Assembly (NCBI GenBank): GCA_009774235.1
Contig: VSNJ01000037.1
Span: 1-29,521 of the forward strand
Direction of reading: 5' to 3'
Length of the DNA stretch: 29,521 nt
Origin: Lachnospiraceae bacterium
GTDB lineage: Bacteria > Bacillota > Clostridia > Lachnospirales > Lachnospiraceae
Under the pieces are notes generated by a model. The model was given only the letters and a program-made list of their open reading frames with translations, did no database searches and was not told where the DNA came from. Made by a program: the position numbers and the translations under genes. Positions 1 to 7,627 of the stretch are shown in pieces; positions within the stretch are counted from its first letter, which is position 1, and every line of letters starts with the position of its first letter.

Positions 1-126
1 TTATCAATCTTATTGTAATTTGAGTTTTCCCATTTTTTAAATTATACAAAGATTATATTACTTTGGAATTACCAGATGCAAAATACCTATGTATTAAAAA
101 AATGGGTAAACTAAAAAATTAGATAT

Positions 127-155
127 TTGCCAAAATGCCTTTTTATTGTTATACT
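127..155 (+). promoter_or_regulatory. Probable sigma-A promoter of the sodium symporter gene
   Basis: A -35 box TTGCCA (127-132) and a -10 box TATACT (150-155) are separated by exactly 17 bp. They lie about 70 bp before the symporter start, and no other gene starts nearby. The DNA from 1 to 126 is AT-rich and holds no gene I can support. Confidence 0.55.
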
Positions 156-225
156 TAATTTTTGTAAAATAAATTATGGAAGGAGAAAGAGTTAGAATTA
201 ATATTATTGTAACTCATACATAAAA

Positions 226-1587
226 ATGGAGAGAGAAAAGTTAAGTTCACGTATGGGGTTTATCCTGCTTTCCGCAGGATGTGCTATTGGGATAGGAAAT
301 GTATGGAGGTTTCCTTACGTTGCAGGCCAGTATGGAGGCGGAGTATTTGTACTATTCTACCTGTTCTTCCTGGTTATTATGGGCATACCCGTTATGACAA
401 TGGAATTTGCCGTAGGACGTGCAAGCAGGAAAAGCATTATAAAAAGTTTCAGGGAACTTGAAAAACCAGGCCAGAAATGGCATCTGCATGGATATCTTGG
501 CATGGCAGGCAACTATCTTTTAATGATGTTCTATACAACTGTTGCTGGCTGGATGCTTTACTACTTCTACCAGATGCTTACAGGACAGTTCCAGGACAAA
601 AATGCCGGCCAGGCAGGTGAAATGTTCCAGAATATGCTTTCCAGCCCTCAAATCCTGCTAACCACAATGGTTATAATTGTTGTAGCGGGAATTTTTATAT
701 GTTCTATGGGGCTTCAGAAAGGTGTTGAACGCATCACTAAAATAATGATGAGCCTGTTACTTATTATAATTATTGTACTCGCTGCACACAGCATTACCTT
801 AGAAGGAGGAATGGAAGGACTTAAATTCTATCTGCTGCCCAACTTCCAGAGAATAAAAGATACAAGTATCTGGGAAATCATTACAGCAGCAATGAACCAG
901 GCATTTTTCACATTAAGCCTTGGAATAGGTGCTATGGGGATTTTTGGAAGTTATATTGATAAAAAGCGCAGCCTCTTAGGAGAATCTGTGAACATAGCAA
1001 TATTAGATACTTTTGTGGCATTTGTTTCAGGCCTTATAATCTTTCCAACCTGTTTTGCCTTTAATATAAGCCCAGACCAGGGACCAGGACTGATTTTTGT
1101 CACCCTGCCTAATATTTTCAATGGAATGGCTGGCGGACGCATATGGGGTACACTGTTCTTTGTATTTATGACATTTGCAGCATTTTCTACAATACTTGCT
1201 GTATTTGAAAATATTATTTCATGCTGTATGGACTTACTCCACTGGAACAGAAAAAAAGCATGCCTTATTAATCTTATTACAATAACTGTACTTTCACTGC
1301 CATGCGTATTTGGATATAACCTGTGGTCTGCTTTCCAGCCGCTTGGTGAAGGCAGTGCAGTTTTAGATTTGGAAGATTTCATTGTAAGCAATATAATACT
1401 TCCCGTTGGCTCACTTTGTTACCTTCTTTTTTGTGTAACCCGTTATGGATGGGGATTTGATAAATATATAGAAGAAGCAAACACTGGCGATGGATTAAAA
1501 CTGCCACGCTGGATAAGGGTTTATGTAACTTATATCCTGCCTGTGCTTTTATTATTTTTAATTATAAAAGGTCTTATTAAAAATTAA
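226..1587 (+). CDS. Neurotransmitter:sodium symporter family (NSS/SNF) transporter
   Basis: This is a 453-residue integral membrane protein that probably imports an amino acid or amine together with Na+. The N-terminus has the family's first-helix signature: GCAIGIGNVWRFPY at about residues 18-31, with the unwound substrate/Na+ site GIGN and the conserved RFPY gate. About 11 hydrophobic segments follow to the C-terminus. The length equals that of the 11-helix bacterial type (MhsT-like) rather than the 12-helix LeuT type. The start at 226 places the signature where the family has it, but there is no Shine-Dalgarno next to it. The only good one (GGAAGGAGA, 178-186) sits about 40 nt upstream, an odd spacing. 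The substrate cannot be read from the sequence. The gene is monocistronic and ends at a strong terminator shared with the convergent neighbour. Confidence 0.92.
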   Translation: MEREKLSSRMGFILLSAGCAIGIGNVWRFPYVAGQYGGGVFVLFYLFFLVIMGIPVMTMEFAVGRASRKSIIKSFRELEKPGQKWHLHGYLGMAGNYLLMMFYTTVAGWMLYYFYQMLTGQFQDKNAGQAGEMFQNMLSSPQILLTTMVIIVVAGIFICSMGLQKGVERITKIMMSLLLIIIIVLAAHSITLEGGMEGLKFYLLPNFQRIKDTSIWEIITAAMNQAFFTLSLGIGAMGIFGSYIDKKRSLLGESVNIAILDTFVAFVSGLIIFPTCFAFNISPDQGPGLIFVTLPNIFNGMAGGRIWGTLFFVFMTFAAFSTILAVFENIISCCMDLLHWNRKKACLINLITITVLSLPCVFGYNLWSAFQPLGEGSAVLDLEDFIVSNIILPVGSLCYLLFCVTRYGWGFDKYIEEANTGDGLKLPRWIRVYVTYILPVLLLFLIIKGLIKN

Positions 1588-1607
1588 TTATAACATATTA
1601 TAAAAAG

Positions 1608-1660
1608 CTTAGGTTTTACTTTACATATTTATCTTATGTAATGGTAAAACCTAAGTTTTT
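1608..1660. terminator. Bidirectional intrinsic terminator
   Basis: A 12-bp perfect stem (CTTAGGTTTTAC / GTAAAACCTAAG, 1608-1619 and 1644-1655) extends inward through TTACATA/TATGTAA. It is followed by T5 on the plus strand and preceded by A5 for the minus strand. It lies between the converging symporter and diguanylate cyclase genes and can serve both. Confidence 0.85.
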
Positions 1661-3337
1661 CTATAGTTTCTGTTTACTTTTTATAATATCCTTATAAAAT
1701 TTATATGAATTCTTGGAATTATTTTTTACTTCATACATAGCACAGTCCGCATATACAACCAAAGAAGCAAAATCCTCTGTATCTTGTGGATACATTGCAA
1801 TTCCAATACTCCCATGTATATTATGTTTAATTCCTGACAAATCAAATATATCACTAAATATACTTATACAGCGTTTTGCTTCATCTTCATACAATGAATC
1901 TTTTGTACCTTTTGCTATTACAATAAATTCATCTCCTGCAAAGCGGTATGGCGTAAAATTAATATCAGAAACTTCTGTAAGCCGCATTGCAATCTGGCGC
2001 AATGCTTCATCACCAATAGTATGTCCATATGTATCATTAATAAATTTAAAATTATCAATATCTATCATAATTAATGCAAATGGTGTTTTTAAAACTTTCA
2101 GTTCTTCCATATCTTTATTAAAACCTGTACGGTTATTAATTCCTGTAAGAATATCATGGTGGTATGCATTTTCAAGCTTATCTTTTGCAATGGCAAGTTC
2201 TTCTGACATCCTTTTATACTTCCTGCCATCCCACCAGGCAAGTATTATAAATAAAGCAAGTACCAGCATAACTATTACTGCTGGTTTTAATACCCTTCCA
2301 TACTGTTCCAGGAACGTTTTCTTATGGTTAAGTATCTCTGCACCATCAGGTATAAGCGATAAATCCAGTCCAAACTTTCTCATTATATCTTCGTCTATAC
2401 AATAAATATTAGGACTGTCTATAACTTTATTAAACTTTTCTAAAGGAGTTCCATTTAAAATATCCATTGCTATCTCTGCTGCAATCTGTCCAGATAATTC
2501 CATTGAAACAATATTGCCTCCAATAATTCCTTTGTCCATGGAACCTTCAACCATTTTAAATACAGGCACTTTTGAATATCCATATATAAACTCTATTGAT
2601 TCTGCATCTGTATATTGCCTGCCTCCTGCGTCTTCTGTCATAACTACATATATTAATATAGACCCTTCTTTAAGTGATGCAATTTCTTCCCTTATCTCTT
2701 CAGAATCCATCTGTGAAGTATTAATATCTGAAAATTCCAAGTCTGGATATTTATCTTTATAAGAATAAAATGTCCTGTTTACAGCCTTGCCTGTTACAGA
2801 ATCATCAAGCACTATTATAACATTCTTTGTTTCTGGAAAAAGTTTACATGCAAAATCAATATTTTCCTGTACTGAAAGTTTTTCAATAACCCCTGTAATA
2901 TATGGGTCTTTTACAGCTTTCTTTGCAAGTTCTTCATTATTAATACCTTCATATACAAGTGGTATTTTATCAAAAAGTTCATCCTGGTATTTTATTCCAA
3001 ACTCCAGTGCTGCATCATCACCAAGTATTACAACATCATAAGGTTCTACTTCTGATAAACGGTATTTAAGCCCTTTATAAAAATTATCAAGGTCAGCATC
3101 ACTGCTAAACCGTTTTGTATCCATAAACTCATAATCTACTGTTACCCCTGGGGCAATTCCCTTTTTAATTCCTTCAATCTGGCACTGTACAGTATCCCAT
3201 GCATATGAATATGAGCTTATAAACAGCACCCTGTCATTATTATAACTTTTCCCTTTTGCATATCTGGCATATAACAAGGCATTTATAAAAAAAACTACAA
3301 TTACCAGTAAAACTTTTCCAAAAAATAACTTTTTCAC
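1661..3337 (-). CDS. Membrane diguanylate cyclase with ABC-substrate-binding-like sensor domain
   Basis: The protein is expected to make cyclic di-GMP in response to an extracytoplasmic ligand. Layout: an N-terminal membrane anchor or signal (residues about 1-25), a periplasmic-binding-like domain of the ABC_sub_bind type (about 35-330), a transmembrane helix (about 345-370) and a GGDEF domain (about 395-558). The active-site loop reads AGDEF (residues 467-471), an accepted active variant. No RxxD inhibitory site is visible before it, so product inhibition may be absent. I chose a GTG start at 3337 because a strong AGGGGGG site lies 6 nt before it. An ATG 36 nt further upstream (3373) has no ribosome binding site and would add 12 unlikely residues. 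It is transcribed towards the symporter and away from the hydrogenase-like sensor. The ligand is unknown. Confidence 0.88.
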   Translation of the reverse strand: MKKLFFGKVLLVIVVFFINALLYARYAKGKSYNNDRVLFISSYSYAWDTVQCQIEGIKKGIAPGVTVDYEFMDTKRFSSDADLDNFYKGLKYRLSEVEPYDVVILGDDAALEFGIKYQDELFDKIPLVYEGINNEELAKKAVKDPYITGVIEKLSVQENIDFACKLFPETKNVIIVLDDSVTGKAVNRTFYSYKDKYPDLEFSDINTSQMDSEEIREEIASLKEGSILIYVVMTEDAGGRQYTDAESIEFIYGYSKVPVFKMVEGSMDKGIIGGNIVSMELSGQIAAEIAMDILNGTPLEKFNKVIDSPNIYCIDEDIMRKFGLDLSLIPDGAEILNHKKTFLEQYGRVLKPAVIVMLVLALFIILAWWDGRKYKRMSEELAIAKDKLENAYHHDILTGINNRTGFNKDMEELKVLKTPFALIMIDIDNFKFINDTYGHTIGDEALRQIAMRLTEVSDINFTPYRFAGDEFIVIAKGTKDSLYEDEAKRCISIFSDIFDLSGIKHNIHGSIGIAMYPQDTEDFASLVVYADCAMYEVKNNSKNSYKFYKDIIKSKQKL

Positions 3338-3524
3338 ATAAATCCCCCCTGAATATATTTTTCCAGTGTCCATCTATATAGAATAACATTACTTGGTGAA
3401 AATATCAATTATTTATAAACCTATAATATACATATTTCATAAATTTTTGATATAAATTATGTAAAAAAATATTCATTTTACATAACTTTTTTAAAATATA
3501 CATATACAGTATTTTTATTTCCAC

Positions 3525-3553
3525 TTGTGGTTTTATGCATTTTTGCGTATACT
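3525..3553 (+). promoter_or_regulatory. Possible promoter of the hydrogenase-like sensor gene
   Basis: TTGTGG (3525-3530) and TATACT (3548-3553) are 17 bp apart, about 70 bp upstream of the start. The -35 box is only fair. The rest of the 286-nt divergent gap is AT-rich and shows nothing else clear. Confidence 0.4.
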
Positions 3554-3623
3554 ATTATTAGTAATAAAATGTTTTCCAGATGCACCCTGATTACACGAGA
3601 TTATGGAAAGGTATGGTTTAATT

Positions 3624-5555
3624 ATGAGTATTATAGGTTTAAAAAAAGAAAAATGTGTTGGCTGTAATGCATGTGTAAGAGCCTGCCCAGCTGGAGATGC
3701 CAATATTGCACATATTGATGACGAAGGCATCTTAAGAATTGAAATTGATGACAGTAAATGTATCAAATGTGGTGCATGTATTACTGCATGTTCCCATAAT
3801 GCACGTTATTTCCAGGATGATATAGACCAATTTCTGTCTGACTTGAAAGCTGGCCAGGAAATTGCGGTTATTGCTGCTCCATCTATTAAAATTGCTTTTG
3901 AAGGAAACTGGCGTCATGCACTGCAATGGCTTCAGAACCAAGGGGTAAAGGGAATATATGATGTAAGTTATGGTGCTGATATATGTACATGGGCACACTT
4001 ACGTTATATTGAAAAGCATCCTGATGCAAAGCTGATTTCACAGCCATGTGCCGCTGTTGTCAACTATATACAACACCATAAGCCTGAACTTCTGCCACAT
4101 CTGTCACCAATACAAAGCCCTATGATGTGTATTGCAATCTATATGCGCAAAGTATTGGGCTTTAAAGGCAAGATAGCTGCTATTTCACCATGTATTGCCA
4201 AAATTGATGAGTTCCATGAAACTGGGAATATAATTAATTATAACGTTACAATGGAACATTTAAGACAGTATTTTGAAGAAAATAATATAAACCTTCCTGC
4301 TATAAAAGTTTATAGTAATTTTGAATTTGATGACCACCAGGGATTAGAGGGGGCTATATATCCAAAACCAGGCGGGCTTATGAAAAACCTTCTTATCCAT
4401 TCTCCTGAAATGGAAATTGTAACTTCGGAAGGAACTGATAAACTTTATAAAGATTTAGACAGATATAGTTCGGAAAGTACAAGATGGCTTCCAACTGTTT
4501 TTGATGTACTGAACTGTGAAAATGGCTGTAATGGTGGTCCTGCTACTGGTGTACACTACAACTGTTTTACAATGAATGATATTATGCATGATGTAGAAAG
4601 GTATGCAAGAAAAATACGTAAAGCAAATACTACCAAAAAAGGCATTGATAAACAGTTTGATGAATTTGACAAAAATTTAAATATCAATGACTATATGCGT
4701 ACATATAAATCATTTGCAGCAAATTCTAATAAAGTTACAGAGGCAGAAATCGAAAAAGCATACCTGCAGCTTGACAAACATACTGATATGGAAAAATCGT
4801 TTGACTGCCACTCATGTGGCTTTAAATCATGCCGTGAAATGGCTATTGCTATTGCTAGAGGAATAAATGAAAAAGAAAACTGCCACCAGTATATGATGAA
4901 ATCTATACGTAATGAACGCCAGAAAGTAGACTCCGTAAACAATGAAGTCCTTGCTATGAATAATGAACTTGTAGAAATTTTTGGCAGGCTTACAGATAAT
5001 ATTTTAAAAGTAACAAAAGAAACTGCTATTATCCGTGATATAGGAAAGTCCAGCAGCAGTGAAATGGCAAATGTTGCTGAATATATGAATGACCTTAAAG
5101 TGCTTAATGAAAGTATTTCTGGTTCACTTGAACATATTAATTCAAGTGTAAAACAGTACAATGTAATGACACAGGATGTTGAAAAGATTTCTGGTAAAAT
5201 TAACCTCCTCTCACTTAATGCTGCAATAGAAGCTGCAAGAGCCGGTGAAGCCGGAAGGGGATTTTCTGTTGTTGCATCAAATATACGTGAACTTTCAGAA
5301 AGCTCACGTGCTTCTGTTGGCAATGCAAAAGAAAATGATGAATCTATCCAGTCAGCTATTAATGAGGTTAACCATATAGTACGTAAATTCAGTGATACTA
5401 CTACTGAACTTCTGGAAGCTGTACAGATTTCTATTGATAATGTAAATAAAACTACTGAAAAAAGCACTATGATAGAAGAATCAATGAACACTGTTTCTTT
5501 AATTGCGAAACGTGTACAAGAAGTAATAGAACAGACAAATAAAATTTTAAATTAA
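3624..5555 (+). CDS. [FeFe]-hydrogenase-like sensor fused to a methyl-accepting signalling domain
   Basis: A soluble 643-residue protein. Two [4Fe-4S] ferredoxin motifs come first (Cys11/14/17/21 and Cys46/49/52/56). Next is an Fe-hydrogenase large-subunit domain (about 75-340) with all four H-cluster cysteines in place (Cys142 in QPCAAV, Cys190 in SPCIAK, Cys298 and Cys302 in NCENGC). Then comes a further Fe-S motif (Cys395-x2-Cys398-x4-Cys403-x16-Cys420), and last a chemotaxis-receptor signalling tip (about 440-643; NAAIEAARAGEAGRGF near 530). No transmembrane segment is present. The catalytic proton-transfer cysteine normally preceding the first H-cluster cysteine is proline here, as expected of a sensor rather than a fast enzyme. 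Established families: group C/D 'sensory' hydrogenases. Inference: it reports H2 or redox state to the chemotaxis machinery. The start at 3624 follows GGAAAGG (12-nt spacing); an ATG at 3603 has no site. Confidence 0.9.
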   Translation: MSIIGLKKEKCVGCNACVRACPAGDANIAHIDDEGILRIEIDDSKCIKCGACITACSHNARYFQDDIDQFLSDLKAGQEIAVIAAPSIKIAFEGNWRHALQWLQNQGVKGIYDVSYGADICTWAHLRYIEKHPDAKLISQPCAAVVNYIQHHKPELLPHLSPIQSPMMCIAIYMRKVLGFKGKIAAISPCIAKIDEFHETGNIINYNVTMEHLRQYFEENNINLPAIKVYSNFEFDDHQGLEGAIYPKPGGLMKNLLIHSPEMEIVTSEGTDKLYKDLDRYSSESTRWLPTVFDVLNCENGCNGGPATGVHYNCFTMNDIMHDVERYARKIRKANTTKKGIDKQFDEFDKNLNINDYMRTYKSFAANSNKVTEAEIEKAYLQLDKHTDMEKSFDCHSCGFKSCREMAIAIARGINEKENCHQYMMKSIRNERQKVDSVNNEVLAMNNELVEIFGRLTDNILKVTKETAIIRDIGKSSSSEMANVAEYMNDLKVLNESISGSLEHINSSVKQYNVMTQDVEKISGKINLLSLNAAIEAARAGEAGRGFSVVASNIRELSESSRASVGNAKENDESIQSAINEVNHIVRKFSDTTTELLEAVQISIDNVNKTTEKSTMIEESMNTVSLIAKRVQEVIEQTNKILN

Positions 5556-5625
5556 AATAACAGCTGTATCCATATTGGTTATAATGCCATCCATGATTAC
5601 AACAGTTTCCTGTTAATAATAAAGT

Positions 5626-5652
5626 GGGAACGCACATGCGTTCCCTTTTGTT
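5626..5652 (+). terminator. Intrinsic terminator after the hydrogenase-like sensor
   Basis: A perfect 8-bp GC-rich stem (GGGAACGC / GCGTTCCC) with the loop ACAT is followed by TTTTGTT. It lies 70 nt past the stop codon and just before the end of the converging antiporter gene. Confidence 0.85.
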
Positions 5653-5666
5653 ACATTAAAACTGTT

Positions 5667-6602
5667 TTATCTTATGCATATATAAACTACATAAATAGCA
5701 TACATAAGCAGCATTATTATCCCTTCACCCCTTGTTATCTTCTGTTTTGACCATGCAAACCACCATACAATTAAACTCATAACTACAAGAACTACTATAT
5801 CAACAATATTTTCCATTACAAATGCAACAGGTGATATTGCTGCCGCTACTCCAAGTACTAGTAATATATTAAATATGTTAGAGCCAATTACATTGCCAAG
5901 TGCCATATCAACTTCATTTTTCTTTGCTGCTACTACTGATGTAACAAGCTCAGGCAGGCTTGTTCCAAATGCAACTACTGTAAGGCCTATAAGGTTATCA
6001 CTCATACCAAACTGTGCAGCAATCTTTGAAGCAGAATCTACAACGACGTCACCACCAATAATAATTGCTATAATTCCGCCAAGAATGTAAAAAATACATT
6101 TCCACACAGGTATTATCTCATAATCATCCCCGTCTGCCTGGTTTCCGCCTGCCCTTGCTTTCTTTGCAGACATTACCATCCAGTAAAGGAATATGGCGAA
6201 TACAAGCGTTAGTATAATTCCGTCAATATGCCCTAATACCATGCCAGCAGAACCAAAGGCAAGCAATATAAGTGCAACTATAATTGAAAATGGAAATTCT
6301 TTTTTTAATGTGCCTTTATCTACCGCAAGCGGGCAGAAAAGTGTACAGAAACCACAAACTACCATAAGATTAAATATATTGGAACCAACTGCATTGCTTA
6401 TAGCCAGTCCGTTACTTCCTGCAATAGATGCATTAATGCTGACTGAACATTCTGGAAAACTTGTTCCCATTGCAACAATAGTCATACCAATTATAAGTGA
6501 TGGAACCCTTAGCCTTTTGGCAACACTGGAACTTCCTTCTACAAAGAAATCCGCCCCTTTAATTAATAAAATGAAACCTGCAATTAAAAAGATATAAACC
6601 AT
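5667..6602 (-). CDS. Calcium/sodium antiporter (CaCA family, YrbG-like)
   Basis: A 311-residue inner-membrane exchanger of about 10 helices that uses the Na+ gradient to expel Ca2+. The two inverted alpha repeats of the family are plain: IVAMGTSFPECSVS followed by NAVGSNIFNLM in the first half, and VVAFGTSLPELVTS followed by NVIGSNIFNIL in the second. The acidic ion ligands (Glu in FPE and LPE) and the GSNIFN asparagines are kept. Its length is normal for the bacterial family. The start has a good AAGGAAG site 5-6 nt upstream. Its upstream region contains one copy of the palindromic repeat, so its promoter lies within or beyond that repeat. The preference for Ca2+ over other divalents is inferred from the family. 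Confidence 0.93.
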   Translation of the reverse strand: MVYIFLIAGFILLIKGADFFVEGSSSVAKRLRVPSLIIGMTIVAMGTSFPECSVSINASIAGSNGLAISNAVGSNIFNLMVVCGFCTLFCPLAVDKGTLKKEFPFSIIVALILLAFGSAGMVLGHIDGIILTLVFAIFLYWMVMSAKKARAGGNQADGDDYEIIPVWKCIFYILGGIIAIIIGGDVVVDSASKIAAQFGMSDNLIGLTVVAFGTSLPELVTSVVAAKKNEVDMALGNVIGSNIFNILLVLGVAAAISPVAFVMENIVDIVVLVVMSLIVWWFAWSKQKITRGEGIIMLLMYAIYVVYICIR

Positions 6603-6636
6603 ATTTTCTTCCTTTCTTTTAAATACACCTGGAATT

Positions 6637-6890
6637 TATTTAAAAATTAAAAAATGTACAGATTTATTTGCTCTGTCAATTCCAAAATTTTACCACCCAA
6701 AAGCCATCTTGCAAACATGGCTTTGCCATATTCCACTTGGATGGGATGCGCAGTGGTACATAAAATCTGAAAAAACCAGATTCAAGCACCAGTGCCTCCA
6801 AACAGCTGCCTTTTAGTAAAACATTTGGAATTTGCCAGAGTAATTTAATCCATGTACAATCTGACAGTTTAAAAACAATTTTCAAAAATA
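6637..6890 (+). repeat. Structured palindromic repeat, copy 1 (most degenerate)
   Basis: A long imperfect inverted repeat filling the gap between the antiporter and the mntP relic. The arms CAATTCCAAAATTTTACCA and TAGTAAAACATTTGGAATTTG pair across a central part ending in the hairpin AATCTG-AAAAAAC-CAGATT, followed by AAGCACCAG. The centre is nearly identical to copy 3 read on the other strand and similar in layout to copy 2. A minus-strand reading frame across it is a by-product of the palindrome, not a gene. The 400-nt gap has no other feature I can support. Confidence 0.8.
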
Positions 6891-7004
6891 CTTTGTGTTA
6901 CGTCTAGTATTTTTTGGGAATTTTGCCAATTTATATTATTTCTTCTTTCAGTCTAAAGAGTAAATAATAATATTAAGAATAAAAGCCTGGTATCTGTCTG
7001 GACT

Positions 7005-7227
7005 TTACTCTAAATGCCCAATAAGTATTTTTAAACCAACCACTATAACCTACTGTAAATTGTGCCCTCTTTTCATATTTATTACCAAATTTATTTCCTA
7101 TTACAACTCCTACAAAAGAAATAATAAAAGTTATTATTCCAATCATACCAGCTGGTACAAGAATAGTTATGCCTTCAAGCGGGACAAATGTAATTCCTAT
7201 AGTAAGAACATCTGTCTCTTTTTGCAC
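7005..7227 (-). pseudogene. mntP: Relic of a manganese efflux pump (MntP/YtaF-type), N-truncated and frameshifted
   Basis: Only the last third of the protein is left. The frame from 7227 reads into a typical MntP C-terminal repeat (LTIGITFVP, then IGIITFIISFVGVVIGNKFG, NKYEKRAQF). After AQF the frame goes wrong. One base over, the true ending VIVVGLKILIGHLE and a TAA (7005-7007) are still present, so a single-base indel lies near 7070. About 110-120 N-terminal codons, including the first membrane repeat, are missing between the terminator at 7242-7269 and this fragment. The family exports Mn2+ with six membrane helices; this remnant cannot. The upstream promoter, riboswitch and terminator show that the gene was once manganese-controlled. 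A residual 84-residue reading frame exists, but I do not regard it as a working gene. Confidence 0.78.
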
Positions 7228-7241
7228 TGTTTCTTAAACGT

Positions 7242-7269
7242 AAAAAAACAGGTACTATACTGTACCTGT
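7242..7269 (-). terminator. Intrinsic terminator forming the riboswitch expression platform
   Basis: Read on the minus strand, a perfect 8-bp stem (ACAGGTAC / GTACCTGT) with a 6-nt loop is followed by seven T. It sits about 30 nt after the aptamer-like segment and just before the mntP relic, where a transcription-attenuating switch would have it. Confidence 0.8.
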
Positions 7270-7298
7270 TCCTGACACTAAAGCACAGTAATAAAACT

Positions 7299-7390
7299 GT
7301 ACAAAAGTCTTGTTATTTAAGATTAAGCCAGGCCTTAAAGCCGGGTTTGTTGGCTTATTCACACATATGTGCTAACTACTCCCTAATGCA
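7299..7390 (-). ncRNA. yybP-ykoY-type manganese riboswitch (aptamer)
   Basis: On the minus strand the segment opens with GGGAGTAG and closes with AACAAGACTTTTG. These are the two conserved arms of the yybP-ykoY aptamer (consensus GGGGAGUAG ... AGCAAGACC/UUU). Between them is a hairpin pair, AAGCCA / TGGCTT, around a CGGC-rich loop. A promoter precedes it, a terminator follows it, and the gene after it is an MntP remnant, the classic target of this switch. The closing P1 stem is imperfect (about four of six pairs), so the aptamer itself may be decaying. Known role: Mn2+ binding prevents termination. Whether it still binds cannot be told here. Confidence 0.72.
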
Positions 7391-7399
7391 ACTTGGAAT

Positions 7400-7429
7400 A
7401 TTATACCAGACTATCTTATAAAATGTCAA
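7400..7429 (-). promoter_or_regulatory. Sigma-A promoter of the riboswitch transcript
   Basis: Both boxes are perfect: TTGACA (7424-7429) and TATAAT (7400-7405), read on the minus strand with an 18-bp spacer. Transcription would start near 7393, immediately before the aptamer arm GGGAGTAG. Confidence 0.8.
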
Positions 7430-7511
7430 ATATTTTTCACCCCCTTTAACTGTCCATAAAACAGCTGTTGATTTTTATTATATAATATTATGCTTCAAGT
7501 GACAATTTACA

Positions 7512-7540
7512 TTGACATAATAATATCTAAGTGTTATACT
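7512..7540 (+). promoter_or_regulatory. Sigma-A promoter of the galactanase gene
   Basis: TTGACA (7512-7517) and TATACT (7535-7540) are 17 bp apart. The transcript would have a leader of about 80 nt with a small imperfect hairpin (AACCGATTG...AGTTGGTTTT, 7557-7579), possibly a weak attenuator or just leader structure. Confidence 0.75.
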
Positions 7541-7627
7541 CGGTTTATAAGTTAGACAACCGATTGCGCAGTTGGTTTTGCTTGTAACTGTTGTAAATTA
7601 AGTGACTGAACAGAAATGAGGTGTAAT

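Noticed and set aside
22..112. Imperfect inverted repeat (TTTTCCCATTTTTTAA and TTAAAAAAATGGGTAAA) at the left edge.
   Set aside because: AT-rich, 54 bp apart and without other element features; it could arise by chance in such DNA.
6676..6885. Minus-strand open frame of 69 codons, similar in peptide to frames over the other two repeat copies (TPVLESGSFRFYA-like).
   Set aside because: The similarity is explained by the palindromic repeat itself; no ribosome sites, and codon phase is not conserved between copies.
6973..7227. Residual 84-codon frame of mntP as a small functional membrane protein.
   Set aside because: Its last 25 or so residues are frameshifted junk and it has lost half of the pump, so a relic is the better reading.
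7557..7579. Small hairpin with a short T-run in the galactanase leader, considered as a terminator or antiterminator.
   Set aside because: The stem relies on G-T pairs and no alternative structure or regulator gene is visible.
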